A stretch of 64,000 nucleotides of DNA from Polytrichum commune (GCA_950295325.1 OX485806.1:19468001-19532000); one strand, 5' to 3'. Counted from the stretch's first letter, positions 10,741 to 23,117 are shown. Numbers and translations are program-made. The notes: generated by a model from the sequence alone, not told the origin.

Positions 10741-10765
10741 CAAAAACCCTAAACCCTAAATTCTA
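10741..10765. repeat. short interstitial telomere-like motif
   Basis: Two units of the plant telomere repeat, AAACCCTAAACCCTAAA, inside an intergenic repeat region. Too short to be a telomere scar with certainty. Confidence 0.5.
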
Positions 10766-10862
10766 AAAAACTTACTCAAGTTGTAGATTTGCAAATTTTC
10801 TAGTGATGTAGGACGAGTTGTCAATGCACATGACAATTGCCCAAGACTCACACGCTTGTAGT

Positions 10863-11015
10863 GTTGTCAAAGTGAAGATCCTCATGCTCTTAAATGAACA
10901 CATATGTCCCTCTAGTTATGCTAATTGTTGAACCTAGAATGATTCAATCCCTATTGAACACGTGTCTTTTTAGTCTCCATTCTTACATCCACCCCTAACC
11001 ACACACCACGCAAAC
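10863..11015. repeat. dispersed repeat G, copy 1
   Basis: Partly matches 40085-40295 and 59025-59245. Shared landmarks are CAAAGTGAAGAT, a TAGAATG block, ACACGTGTCTTTTT-like sequence and the closing CACACCA/CCACTCA segment. No ends resolved. Confidence 0.45.
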
Positions 11016-11108
11016 ACAAGTTTCTAATTAAGAAAAGTAATATCAATATAAATCACTTTAGGGCCATTCTTGTACTTGGGCACTTTAATTTTCTATAGCA
11101 AAGAGGTA

Positions 11109-11650
11109 CACCATTTATGACATTTAGTGTCACATACACTATTTGCAAAGGACCTAAACTAGATGCCTAGAGGTCTCAAAGTGTCACATTCATGAAATGC
11201 CAATATGATACTTTCCAATCAACATAAGTAACTATTTTAGGCAGAAAGTTATTACATTATGATATTTAGCATAGCACATTGGGGTACTTGAGACGATAAG
11301 TTTCACATTTTAGCATGCAAGGGGAAAAGATATATTATTGAGTATACAAATGACAAGTGCCATGAGTTTGCATTTTAGTATGCAAGTGGAAGATATCCTT
11401 GAGCATACTAATGTCAAGTGTCATTTGTGTACTCTTTAGTCAACTTGTAGATCATTGTCTAACACAAGCATACACCTCATAACACTATTGAACATACTCA
11501 TACCAAGATAATAGTAAGTGCACTTGAATGCCCAAGTGTCATGAGGTGACCTAATGATGAAATTGTTGGTCATTAGTGTAACCTAGCATACGCCTCAAAA
11601 TAGGCTAAGTGAGACTATTATGCATGTGACACTACATACCATAAACGGTG
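11109..11650. mobile_element. family D MITE, copy 2 (mariner-like)
   Basis: A 542-bp element flanked by TA (11107-11108 and 11651-11652). The left end, CACCATTTATGACATTTAG, pairs with the right end read inversely, CACCGTTTATGGTATGTAG. It is the best-preserved copy of the family and has no ORF. Confidence 0.8.
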
Positions 11651-12463
11651 TAGTCATAAGGGGAACCCTCAACAATGCGCGTAAGTACTAAATACTATAT
11701 ATCACCTACATGTGATTCTATTGGCACTTAAGTGATAGAATTGTCGAGTTTTTCAACAAACAATGATGTAAGGAGATTATTGAAACTTGAGCTTCAGGAC
11801 AATCTATACTTGAGGAAAGACATTCCTGGGAGCAAGTTCAGGGCATGTCCCCATCATAATGGCAGTGAGTGGATTACCAAACACTGCTGGTATGTTGCCA
11901 TGATGTTCTTCATGATCACCAAATAAGCCCATGATAACATCTGACTTGCAACAATGTGCTCAATATCTTAGGGCACAAGGAGTGGCACTTAATTGCGCAC
12001 AGTGATGATTTAATCTGTGCGGCTTCTCCATCACTGCCGGTACTTCAAAAGACACTGCTTTAGTAAGCTGAAAAACAGTAAAGAACAAGTGAATACATCC
12101 AGTATGGAAAATCAAAACAGGTGGGCTACAGAATAAAAGTGTGGCTAACATGTTACTACATGCAACATCATTCAAAATATCATACAAGTGAAGAACAGCA
12201 AAACCATTGTTACCTTTGTAAGTTCTGAAAAAGGCCAAAGCAACTTGCTGAATGAAACCCAGGAATTTATAATACATAAAGTAGTCAATAATAAGTTTCT
12301 ATAGACACCCAGGTGAATCCAATTGCAAAGTCTTGCAAAGTCTTCATCATAGTCAGGATGTAGGTCCTACATTCTCAGTCCCCTTGACGTGGGCACCTTC
12401 CGCTTGCTCCCTTGTACTCTCTTGGTTCCTGGCAGCAATATTATGAACCAACACAGTTAAGAA

Positions 12464-15400
12464 TCAAGCACTGTCAGCGAAGAGATTCCCAGAAGAATGG
12501 GAATTTGAAATGCCAAAGTGAATTGGTGTCAAATTGCTCCCTTGCAAAAGCTAGGTTATGAAATTCATGTGATGCATATGGCAAGGGAAGTGAAGGAGTG
12601 TCGATGCCTCTAAAATTCATGATTACAAACCTCTTAAGGTTATGTTAGCACATCTAATCTTGCTCCAAAACAGCATTCTCGTTATTAGATATGCGAAAGG
12701 ATGCATCCCACTTGGATTTTGATCAAAAACCTGTGTACCTGTTTGTGATGGATGCATGGGTTGCCCAACTTTCTCTGTTGCAGGGGTCATATTTCGAGTG
12801 ATCATGGTATTCCTCCAGTTCTGCACAGAACAAAGAACAGATAATGAAACCACTGCACTAATGCAACTTAAGAGACACACACAACTCAAATTCTCAAGTA
12901 TACAGACATAACAGTCTTTGTCATAAACAGATCACATGCAGATGTTCAAATGCTCATGACAATGTACAGACACATCATGTCTTTCAAATAGCATCTGTAA
13001 GAAATAAACTAAGTTTTCTGACTTTGATAAGTCAAAGGGAATCTCTTAAGGCCATCTGCTTCTTTGAGAAAATAGAGTGCAACAGAGACGTTGAGCATTT
13101 CTCATCAGAAGCAATGGAAAAATAGGTGTTTAACACGCATGCGTAGGATGTACCCACACAAGTCCCAGAGTTAACCCCAAAGAACTGCGGAGCACACCTC
13201 TTCTCGAATAAGGGGATATTACTCTTGAGCACAGAAGTGTCGTTTACAACAAGCACAAGACGCTCACACAGCAGACAGGACATGCTTGAAACAGAGGTTA
13301 CAAAAATACTCAACACGGAACTACAGCCTACTACAGGATCTATTTGAATAGAAATATATGTAATTGACACGTACCATTCCAGGAGTTCGCAAGGACGGGG
13401 TTTCCCAGGGAAATGGACCTTCCTTCTTTGACTGCATTCGATAGGCTACCATAAATTCATCCCAGCTCAGCTGCTCTATACTTTGGCTCTGTATTTTGGA
13501 CAACAAAAACATAAGTTCAACAACTATCAAAGAAATCCCATTCATTGGGTAATGATGATACTGTATTGGTCTCCAATCATGTCTTTTACCACCTGCCCTT
13601 CCACTAATGCCAACCTACTATTGAAGTGGTCAGATGTGCACTGGAACAGCTGCAATGTCAATTTGAATCTCTTGCATTGAAAACTTAATGATCTCTTCCT
13701 AAATACCTATATTGATGAGGTGCAGTTGATCTTGCCTCCCAACCAGAGAGAATACTGTTGATATCACCCCAAACAGTAGCCAGAACTGTACTTAAAACCA
13801 GACACACTTGCAATTCAACAACATGACAAAGATTTTGTGTGATGCTGAATGATGAGCATGCGCATAGATGAGGAGCAATTACCTGGCCTCCTAAATGGTT
13901 CCTAACACCATCCCCGAATTGGTCAACCACTGCATACAAGGACAGTTCCATCAGTAGCAAATATTCACAGCAGGTTTATGTTCAAATAGATTTAAGACAT
14001 TCACGGCATCATGTAACTTGATATTCATTGGTAATAAGCACTTCTTCACCACAAGTGGACCCGGACCCTAGGTAGGTGCACATATTTTGGTTTGTGACCT
14101 GTAACGGCCACCCAAATGAAAGGTGTAGTGGACAGAGAGCATATGTTACATGGTCCCCCAGAAATTAAAAACCAAGTGGAGGTATAGGATGCCTTAAGTG
14201 CACACTAGGCAAATCCATCATACAGCACACCATGACATGAATAAGTGAGCGGAGGCTCCAATATAGGTAAGGCCATGGATTGCCATTTTACAATTCAATG
14301 AACTATATGTAAGGCATTAGAAGCAATGTGGCATGTCCCTTGCGGTCCCATATTCTCTCACAATCTTGAGTTGTTAGGCAAGATCATAATTATTCAAGGA
14401 CCACTTTATCCCATGCAAATGGTGGGGCATGACCAAGATCACTAGCATAAATGGATGCTTGCATGTGACCACAATGGGTCATGAAATTTTGTGACTTAAA
14501 CATCTGTATGAAAAGGTCATATATTTCAATATTCTGAGGTGCGCAGCTTCCAAATCCACTTTGAAATACTAATTTAGCAAGATAATCACCATATAAATAC
14601 GAACAACTTTAAGTACCCAAACTCGCCAAATTGTTCAGGATAGATGCAGATCCCTTATGCAAGAAAACAAGATGAAGGTATAGAGAGAGTACTTGATCTG
14701 TGTGGACCGAACCCCGGCGTGTTTTGAACGCGGAAGTCAAACTCCTTGTTGATAGCATTGGAGGATCCACCTGGACCCTGAAACCCTTCCATTGCAGCAT
14801 CCGGGTCTTGGATGATATCAAGCTGCAGTGAACCATCTTCGCGGGTTTGAGCCTTTGTGTTTGGACAGTGCTCCGCAAGGAATTGCTTTATGGGCATTTT
14901 GCGGATGTGGGCCGGAAACTTCAAAAGAAGTAATTGGAACTGGGTGGTGACGCTTGCAATGTGGCCATCACGTATGGCACGAATGGCTGTTGTTCTTGCT
15001 TCCACTGCCAATCACACCTCCCAGCTTTGAGCGACAGAAAGAATTAATGTCTTCATGAAAGTCTTTCATTGCATGCACAAACAGATCACACTGATGCTAT
15101 CAAAATGTGCAGAGTATACCCACTCACACACAGTAACCATGGGCCACTCTTGCAAACACTTTCACTTTATCAGAGACAGCCAATTCGATACTAACAAAAT
15201 CTGTATTGGCACAAATGGCCTCCAATGCCAATCACCTCCAAGTTCTGAGAGGGAGAAACAAATGTTCATTCATGAAAGAGTCTTTAACTATGAGCAACTT
15301 GCACTAAGGCTATCAAAATGTGCAGTATGTACCTACTCATAAGGAGGAACAATGGGGCACTCCAGCAAACACTTCCAGTTCTCCTGAGACACATTATTCG

Positions 15401-17430
15401 ATACTAATAGAAACTGTATGGCACAAATAGTGGTTGTTCTTGCCTCTACTACCAATCACACCTCCCAGTTTTAAGAAAAACCAAAACGATAAGTATTCAT
15501 GAAAGAGCCAATCACTATATGCATGAACAACTCAAACTTAAGCTATCAAAAATGTTCAGTGTAGGTACACTCGCACGTGAGAACAGTGGCGCACTACTGC
15601 AAACACTTCCAGTTCTTCAAAGACAGGTTACTTGATAGTTATGATTTGTTTGGTAAATCTAAAAGGCTCTTTAGATCTAATTTTGTGAGTACTGGCTTGC
15701 AAGCTTCAAGAACAAAACGCACTACAATCCCATTAACACATGACAAGGAGGGCCACAATAATGAACCCTAAGCTTTATCAATACACGATCAGCATTTTTC
15801 TAAAGTGTACAAACAGTTCTCTGCGAGACTCTCCACTGTTTACACAGCTTTCAAGACACAATCTCCAGAAACTAGTATCTCCAAAATTCAGTCACCATGG
15901 CAAATGCATCATCTCTGTAAAAGAACTACTAATCCTCCAACTGCGTAGCTTATTCTCGACACACAATCTCCAGAAACTAGAGTCTCCAAAACTCAATCAT
16001 CGTTGATAAATACATCATCACTCAGTCACCATGGCAAATGCACCATCTCCGTATTCGAGACTACCGAACCTCCAGCTGCGTAGGTCGTTCACGACACACA
16101 ATCTCCAAAAACTACACTAAACACTGTATTGACTGCCACCAATTCTATTTGTTTTGCTCAATACTGATTGGAAACCGCCTGTGCAGTGTCGCCAACATTA
16201 AATGTAAATGTAACATTATTTGTCATTACAATGTTGCAATTATTCTCACTTACTCAGCAATTTCTCATCCAAATTTCAATCATTCATGGCAGTATTTCAT
16301 CACATAATTGTTAAGATGCGCAATATACCAAACTTTGTGTCAATAATTGAGATTTAAATGAACTAAAAGTAAGTTGGGATAACAATACTTGTAAACTTTT
16401 TTATAAGAAGTGTCATTAGAAGACTTACCACAGTGACATAAAATACCTTATGACCCTACATACGATATCTAGTGTAGTGTCTCCAAAACTCAGTCACCGT
16501 GGCACATGCATCATCTCATGATGCAAACAACCGATGCTCTTACTGCGTAGGCTATTTTGGTCTCTCCAAATCTCAGTCCCCACGGCAAACGCACCAGCTT
16601 CGTAAAGAAAACTGCTGATGATCCAACTGCGTAGGTCATTCTCGAGACACAACCTTCATGAACTAGTGTCTCCAAGACTCGGTCACCATGGCAAACGCAA
16701 CATCTCCATATAAAAAATTACCGAAGCTCCAACTGCGTAGGTTATGTAAAGGACAGGGAAGCAGGACAAATATTCTCGAGAGACAATCTCCAGAAACTAG
16801 TGTCTCCAAAACTCAGTCACCATGGCAAATGCGTCATCATCTCCGCATAAAAAAATCTACCAATGCTCCAACTGCGTGGGATATTCTCGACTCACAATCT
16901 CCAGAAATTAGTGTCTCCAAAAATGCATCATCGCTCAATCACCATGACAGATACATCATCACTCAGTCACCATGGCAAAAGCATCACCATCTCCGGATGA
17001 TTAACTACCGAAGCTCCAGCTGCATAGGTTATTCTCGATACATAATCTCCAGAACCTAGTGTCTCCGAAACTCAATCAATCACCATGGCAGAATGCACCA
17101 TCACTCAATCACCGTGGCAAATGCATTAATTCCTTGTAAAATACTACCGAAGCTTCAATTGCGCCGGTTATTATTTTGAAGAGAGGGAAGAAGGACAATA
17201 CATTCTTGATCCACGGCACTGCAAACGAGGTTGACGATGCGCAGCCGCTCTGCCTCATCCTCAAACTCCTCCTCCGGCGGAGGAGCACCGGCAGTACACT
17301 TGGTACTTATCTCCTCTGCAACCCCGTCCTTCCTAACCCCTTCCGCCTCGCATTCCACCTGCGCCGGGACGTTCGCATCCTTCTTTGCCAACGGCTTTCG
17401 CCCTGCCGCTCCTTTCTTCGGTCGCGGCAT
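12464..17430 (-). CDS. Borealin-like chromosomal passenger complex subunit
   Basis: Six exons joined by hand: 17430-17202, 15004-14693, 13929-13883, 13488-13375, 12820-12739 and 12540-12464. All junctions are GT-AG and phases close, giving 861 nt (286 aa), the size of known Borealins. Exon 1 is basic then acidic (MPRPKKGAAGRK, PPPEEEFEDEAERLR). The junction of exons 1 and 2 restores VDQELEARTTAIRAIRDG, then a helix and KFPAHIRKMPIKQFLAEH. This matches the Borealin N-terminal pattern that pairs with INCENP and Survivin: a D-x-E-x-E-x-R-T helix followed by LP-x-x-(I/L)R-x-M. The remainder is low-complexity with RTPG and TP motifs, possible mitotic kinase sites. Borealin targets Aurora kinase to centromeres. 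Assignment rests on the N-terminal helix; the C-terminal exons are inferred from phase. Intron 1 (2.2 kb) holds a tandem repeat and a MITE. Confidence 0.65.
15835..17165. repeat. degenerate tandem array in Borealin intron 1
   Basis: About nine units of roughly 85-148 bp. Each carries AACTGCGTAGGTTATTCTCG, then ACAATCTCCAGAAACTAGTG, then CTCAGTCACCATGGCA. The CTGCGTAG anchor recurs at 15941, 16073, 16543, 16627, 16733, 16872, 17020 (CTGCATAG) and about 17155. The array is split by the MITE at 16115-16474 and ends at the donor side of exon 1. Confidence 0.75.
16115..16474. mobile_element. family E MITE, copy 1 (mariner-like)
   Basis: A 360-bp element with left end CACTAAACACTGTATTGACTG and inverse right end CACTAGATATCGTATGTAGG, flanked by TA (16113-16114 and 16475-16476). 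The intact neighbouring repeat unit AAACTAGTGTCTCC shows the empty site, which proves a TA duplication. It is homologous along its length to 50585-50980. Confidence 0.85.
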
Positions 17431-17754
17431 AGCTTAACCTCACTCCCAAACTCCTCAATGCGTTACTTCCCTTAAAATACACAACCTCCAATTCCTCAAT
17501 ACGTGCCTTAATCTGAAACGCGCTCAATAACGAGACCTAGGAGCCTCCTCTGCAACAAACGCTTCCAAAACCCTTGGGAATCCCTTTGAACTAGCCTTTC
17601 TGCTTCGAATTCTCTCAATTCTGGCTCGACTTTCAAACGAGATGGTGCATTCGAAAGCTCGTAGCATCCTCTGGGTGTGTTGATTGTGCGCTGCTTCAAC
17701 GAAAGATTGGTCGAGCGAGTGAACGATCATCGCTCGTCGAAGGCTGGGTCGGTT

Positions 17755-17795
17755 CCGTTTGAAGCTTTGCATTCGAATAGCGGCACGGGCGGGAA
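17755..17795 (-). promoter_or_regulatory. putative E2F and MSA-core sites upstream of Borealin gene
   Basis: GGCGGGAA at 17788-17795 (TTCCCGCC on the gene strand) fits the E2F consensus. AACGG at 17755-17759 on the gene strand is the core of MYB3R-type mitosis-specific activator elements. Both lie 325-365 bp upstream of the start codon. Binding is inferred from motif only. Confidence 0.35.
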
Positions 17796-17799
17796 GGCC

Positions 17800-19032
17800 A
17801 GCGTGGCAGGTGGTTGGGGATCCTATTGCCGTGCATTTTGTTAGAGCTTTGGGAATTCATAATTATACCTATGGCATTACCAAGTTGTTCATTAACTATA
17901 TATATTATCGGCTCCTTGAGAAATACAACGTAAACCCACCTTTAGTAGTCATTTTTCCACAAATTTAAATATTCGAGTTTAAATTTCATAGCAATTTAAT
18001 TTGAAATCTATAATTTTTTAATTAACACATAAGCGTTTAAATTCGCCCAGAGTTAAAATGACTTCAACAGATTTTGAATGGTAGAAGGAATTGGTTATGG
18101 CAGCACAAATAACGACAAGAATGTAAAAGGAATAACTTTGTGGCTACAACTATAATTTGATATTGATTAACAATGATCACCTCTTATTCATCCTCCACTA
18201 AGCATATACCTCGTTCAACTGCTTAACACACTCATGCTAATATATTAGTAAGTGCATTTGAACACCAAGTGTTATGAAGTGGCATTGATGATGAAGTTGT
18301 TGATCATCGGTGTGACCTAGCATATGCCTCAAAATAGGGTACGTGACACTATTACACATGTGACACTAAATACCATAAATGGTTTAGCATGGCGTTAGAA
18401 AATGCACAAACTAGTGTGGGTTAACATTTATAAATATGGGTTGCTATAAAGCATTATATCAATAATGCTAAACCCCACGTTGGCCCATCAAAAACAATGT
18501 GATTGTTTATCTACGTCCATAACCGTATGCCACATGAACCTACTATGGAGTAAGTCTTAAGCCTATAGATTTATGAACCCCAGAGTGATTTGAGATCTCA
18601 TCGAATAGCCCTCTATGCTTTAGACCTTCACTCCATGTCGTAACACATGTATTGGGTCCTTAAAAGGACCGATTAACCTCGTTGCACGTGTTTTTTAAAG
18701 TCACTTTTAGGTAAGTTGAAGAAATGAATAGGGTTTATGATGTAAAGGTTTGGGGTTGAGTTTTCCCCTATATTAGCTCAGGAATATATACTACCGACAT
18801 ATGTATATGGACTTTGAAGTGTTACTACGACAAAGGGCTCTTTATTGTGACACGAAATAATTATTTTCCCATTTGCCATGATCCACTTGTATTTCACAAG
18901 GAAACTACATTCCAACACATGTAAAGATGAAATAAGGAGCCTTTTGCGGTACACACACATACATATATGTATATAAACACATGCACACACATGTAGATAG
19001 ATAGAAGGGTTAACTTCAAGCGACTTGCATAA
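17800..19032. other. repeat-rich intergenic DNA
   Basis: 18185-18390 is the right-hand part of a family D element (it ends ACACTAAATACCATAAATGG). The rest shows no gene. Confidence 0.45.
18185..18390. mobile_element. family D MITE, 5'-truncated copy
   Basis: Aligns with the last 200 bp of the family D copies at 7814-8359 and 11109-11650 (GTAAGTGCACTTGAA, CCTCAAAATAGG and the terminal ATACCATAAA). The left half is absent. Confidence 0.6.
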
Positions 19033-19531
19033 GGGTCACTTCACACGCGAGACTGAGAGCCTGTGACCATTACACTTCAATCATTCTCATTGGTGGAAAA
19101 GGCGGAGCCGGTCCAAGTTCGTTTCACACTATGCTTGAGGGACCAACGAAGTTAGTGAGTGCAAGATGGATGTAAAGTCTACGTGGATTCTTACATGGCA
19201 TCGAATGGGTCATGTTTCATGGTCACTTGGACTATTTCCAAAAACCACCTCTTAAAGGTAGGCCTAACACAAAATTGGGAGACCATGCACTCCGAACGCT
19301 AACAACCGTTGATTTGTTCTAGTTTATCATGTACGAGGACCCGCATGAATAGAAACTTGTTGAAATAGCATTTTCGTTGAGGGTCCGGTCACATATGACT
19401 TCACGCTACACTTGAGGGTCCATGACCACGCTACATGATTTTGGAGGTCTCTTGGGACGACCTGTAGACACTTTCTTTTGGGCTCTCAAAATTTCATGGT
19501 CACAACACTTGGCTCATGTGTGAAGTGGCCC
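19033..19531. mobile_element. family A element, complete copy
   Basis: 499 bp flanked by TAA on both sides (19030-19032 and 19532-19534). It starts GGGTCACTTCACACGCGAGAC and ends CATGTGTGAAGTGGCCC; the ends form an imperfect inverted repeat of about 36 bp. There is no ORF. This copy fixes the boundaries and the TAA duplication of the family, which suggests PIF/Harbinger ancestry. Confidence 0.8.
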
Positions 19532-20562
19532 TAAGTGAATGTATTGGACACCTTCATTGGACACCTTCATTTGAGTGGTGTAAGACAAATAAGAATGAAC
19601 GTCGACATGACACATGTTGGATTTGTATAGGCTCCCAAAAAGTATTTGGATAAGATTTTACCTAGTCCTTGGTAATGAAACCACATATAGCACACCATTG
19701 TTTTGAGAGAGGAGGTGAGAAATGTAGTCGTATTTAATAATGCACAGTGATTAGATATAGTTACAAATATTCAAATTACATATATGTATGCTCTAATAAG
19801 AACTATGCACATGATAAATGGCTAATTGATTATTACATGAGGACAATCTTGTCACTTTAAGCTTAATACAACAATGAATACTCTCAAATTCCCCCATACA
19901 ACACCCGGAGGCTCGTAATGGATTTCATACCTCAAATGATTAATGGTAAGATTCATGGGTAAGTTTACAAATGGTTGAAAGTTTGGTCCAATGGGCACAT
20001 CATGAAGGAATTCTTACATGCCTCTCATCCATCCATGTTTAAAAAGCACTCAATCTCCCATAGTTTTGTGGTTGGTTCATCTCAAATGTGTTTTTAACTA
20101 GATTGACCCCGGATCATTGGAGTTAATTATGGATACAAGTAAACTAAATTAATAACCTCCTTGTTGCACACTATTTTAGGGTTTTATTTGTTACATTAAT
20201 GTGTGCAATTAGGTTCCCCATGCTCGTTTATTGACAATCCACACTATTTTGAGTACTTAATATCACGATAACAACAACAATATCAATTAATTTAGATTAT
20301 AAGATGGATGAATTAAAACTGTGTAATATGATTTTGACCCAAGATACTTTGCACGAGTAATGAGACAACCTATTTGCAAAGGCAACCCAATTGCAGCATG
20401 TCAATGTAGATGAATAAGGAAAATAAGTGAGTGTGCAATAGTTTTCTCTCGCCAACGAATGTAGAGTGGTAAGCGAGCATATGTGGTAACATTACACAAT
20501 AACATATTTTGAACGGAGAGAAGGAATTATTGCATATGTGCATAACCAAGAATTCGGCCTAT
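19532..20562. other. intergenic, nothing recognised
   Basis: AT-rich DNA with no supported ORF or repeat boundary. Confidence 0.4.
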
Positions 20563-21241
20563 CGACCCTTCACACTAGAGGCCAAAGTCCAAAGGCCGTC
20601 GCAATTTATAATGCCTACTTTTTGACCAAGGCGACGGACTCTCGAAGGAAGTTTGGGTCGGACAGGAATGGAAACCCAAATTATGGTTGAGAGGCTGTCG
20701 ATTCTTTTGCATAATTTTTTTTTAAAAATTGACAAGATCTTGGCCGTTAGATTGGAGGGGTTGTTTTGGGCATGGAATAAAGGTGGGATGCTCCTTCTTC
20801 CTTTGGACTTTGGGCTTGGCCTTTGGAAGCTTTGTACTATGGCCATCCAAGTCGAGAGGCCGTGTTAATAGCTCCAAAGGTTTGGACTTTGGGCTTGGCC
20901 TTTGGAGGCTTCACACCTACGATCAAGGAGAACCGGTAGTTAGTTACATATGAACCGGTTGAAGTTCAATACTGCAGGCCAATTACCGATCATTTTAGAG
21001 AAATTTATAGAGCATATCCTGATTTATATAAAGGAAAATCAGTTGGGCTTGCAAACACTAGGATTTCAACCGAGCATGCCTAAAAATCTCCCCGATCACT
21101 GCTGCACATTGTGCCCAGTTGAAGGCTCCATTTCCTATATGTTATTAGCTATTTGGAGCCCATTTTTTTGGACTCTCAACAACGTTTGGCCATTCAATCC
21201 CACGGCTCCTCGACTTGGACGGCCATAGTGTGAAGTGGCCC
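20563..21241. mobile_element. composite inverted-repeat element related to family A
   Basis: Left end CCCTTCACACTAGAGGCC and right end GGCCATAGTGTGAAGTGGCCC followed by TAA. The ends are inversely related but the interior differs from family A. Two direct copies of TTTGGACTTTGGGCTTGGCC lie at 20802 and 20881, and an inverted relative at about 20577. A family B MITE sits inside at 20917-21101. The left boundary is uncertain. Confidence 0.5.
20917..21101. mobile_element. family B MITE, copy 2 (nested)
   Basis: 185 bp aligning with 9337-9560. The right end is the perfect TCTCCCCGATCACTG; the left end is eroded to CTACGATCAAGGAGA. The flanking 8-mers CTTCACAC and CTGCACAT match at six of eight positions, consistent with an old 8-bp duplication. 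Confidence 0.7.
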
Positions 21242-22117
21242 TAACTCCCATTCTCTCTTTCATATTTGAACTCTGTTATTAGTAACTTATGTGTTGGAAG
21301 ATTCACTTTCAATTTATTTGTATAGGGACCTAGCTTACTTATTACCCTCTGGCCGGTCGTATTTCGAATCGAGTTTCATAATCAAATGTGCAACCCTGGG
21401 CCCCGTGCCTTGTATTTATTGTAAAATAAAATAGAATAAAAACCAGATCCCCCCCGGGCCCCTGCCACATCGACACCCTCCGCCTTCCTTCAATCACCCG
21501 CGCAAAAGAAAAGAAAAATCTACGTGTGCAGCGGGAAAGATGACGTGGCACCGCGGGAACAATGACGTGGCAAACGCCTCCCGGTTCGAATGGGCCCCAC
21601 AGGCAAAGCATGCAATCCGAATACACATGAGCCGGCCCTCTACTATCTTATTATTATACTAAAGAAGTGTCTTTCGCCGGTTAAAGTTAACATTCAACCA
21701 TAAATTGAGCACCGGCAGATGCAGTCACTCAGCCTTTTTGCACACAAATTGAATACTAAATCATAGATCCTGGAATCCTTCCACTATTCATAGCCTTCCT
21801 TGGCTCTTTTAGGTGCACCGTTCATTATGAAATTGCAGAAATTGCCTGCACACAGCGGCTAACTTACTAATAAAAGCGGACCGCAATCACCTTCCCAATC
21901 CGATCATTGCCACCTTGTTTGTCACAGAATAAACAAGTCTAGTTTATAATTCACCTCCAAATTTCCATGATGATGCTAATATTTCATTTGGGTTTTTGAA
22001 TTAGGCTCTGCTTTTTTCAATTCTGGGTTTTTGTTGCAAATTATTCCGTCGTCAGTTTCTTCATCTTGGCAAGTTTAGCTTGTAAAAGGCCTTCTCGTAA
22101 AAGATCTGACAGTAAAA

Positions 22118-22470
22118 ACAAAAAACTCGGTGGTAAGTAAATAATTTCGGTTTTCCTGCGAAAGCCCGGGATGCACATTTCAAATTCCGAGAAATCAATG
22201 GCAGTCGAAGAGGAGAGAGGATTTTATGAGCTGGAAGGAACAGCGATCAGTGATGCCCCCGCGTGTCGCCGGTCATCTGCACCGGAGGTTTGGTTTTTGT
22301 GAGTAATTTGTTTCGATTTTCTTTGAGTTTGTTTTGGTTAAAATCGGTGGTAAGTAGGGAATTTTTTTCCCTGCGAAAGACTGGATGCAACATTTGAAAT
22401 TTCGAGCCTACTAGGAGTGGATTTTATGAGCTGGGAGGAGCACAGCGTCGCCGGTCACTTGAACTGGGAG
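22118..22470. repeat. tandem duplication, 217-bp offset
   Basis: The block CTCGGTGGTAAGTA...CCTGCGAAAG...GATTTTATGAGCTGG occurs twice (anchors GGTGGTAAGTA at 22129 and 22346). It lies in the 5' flank of the E2F gene. No coding role seen. Confidence 0.6.
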
Positions 22471-23117
22471 GAGCAGGATTTGTATTTGTATTTGTATTTG
22501 TTTTTGGTTTCTGTTTTAGTTTTAGTGTTTGGTCACTTTGCTAAGTTTTTTGATCATCAAGGCTATGGTGGTGGCGATGGACGGCTAGCTATTCCCCGCG
22601 CAGAACTAGAGCGTAAGCAAGTAGCATTGAACGCCAGGGGGGAGGGCGAGAGCGAGAGCCCGCCCAATTCTACGCTGGGAACGGAAGGGAAGGAAAGGAG
22701 AGGCAAAAAGGAAAGGGAAGAGGAGAAGAGAACCTCCCACCCTCCCAGCTCTCTTCCCTCGCTTCTCTGCTCAGCCTGTCCCCTGTTTTCCCTCGCTCAC
22801 AATACCACACCACATCACAACGCTCAGGCTTCAAAGCAAAACCACACCGACGCTCCCAGCAGCTCCCTCCCTAAGGGACCGTTTCCGCTGTCGTCATCAT
22901 CATCACAACAACATATACAACATACATCATAACATACATATTCACATACTTACGTTCATATCGAGTGGCGCCAATCCAGAGTGTGGGTGCCTTCCCCTGC
23001 CCTTCCCTCCCTTTTCAATCACCTCATCGGATGTTGGGGAGTTTATGGTTTGGATGGGTGAATGAATGAGGGAAACTCACTTTGAAGGTGCCGTTGCGGG
23101 CTGTGAGGAGAGGGAGT

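Noticed and set aside
22417-22932. 171-codon ORF upstream of E2F
   Set aside because: It begins in a tandemly duplicated block, then runs through TTTGTATTTG repeats and purine-rich low-complexity sequence; no domain. More likely E2F 5' flank or UTR.
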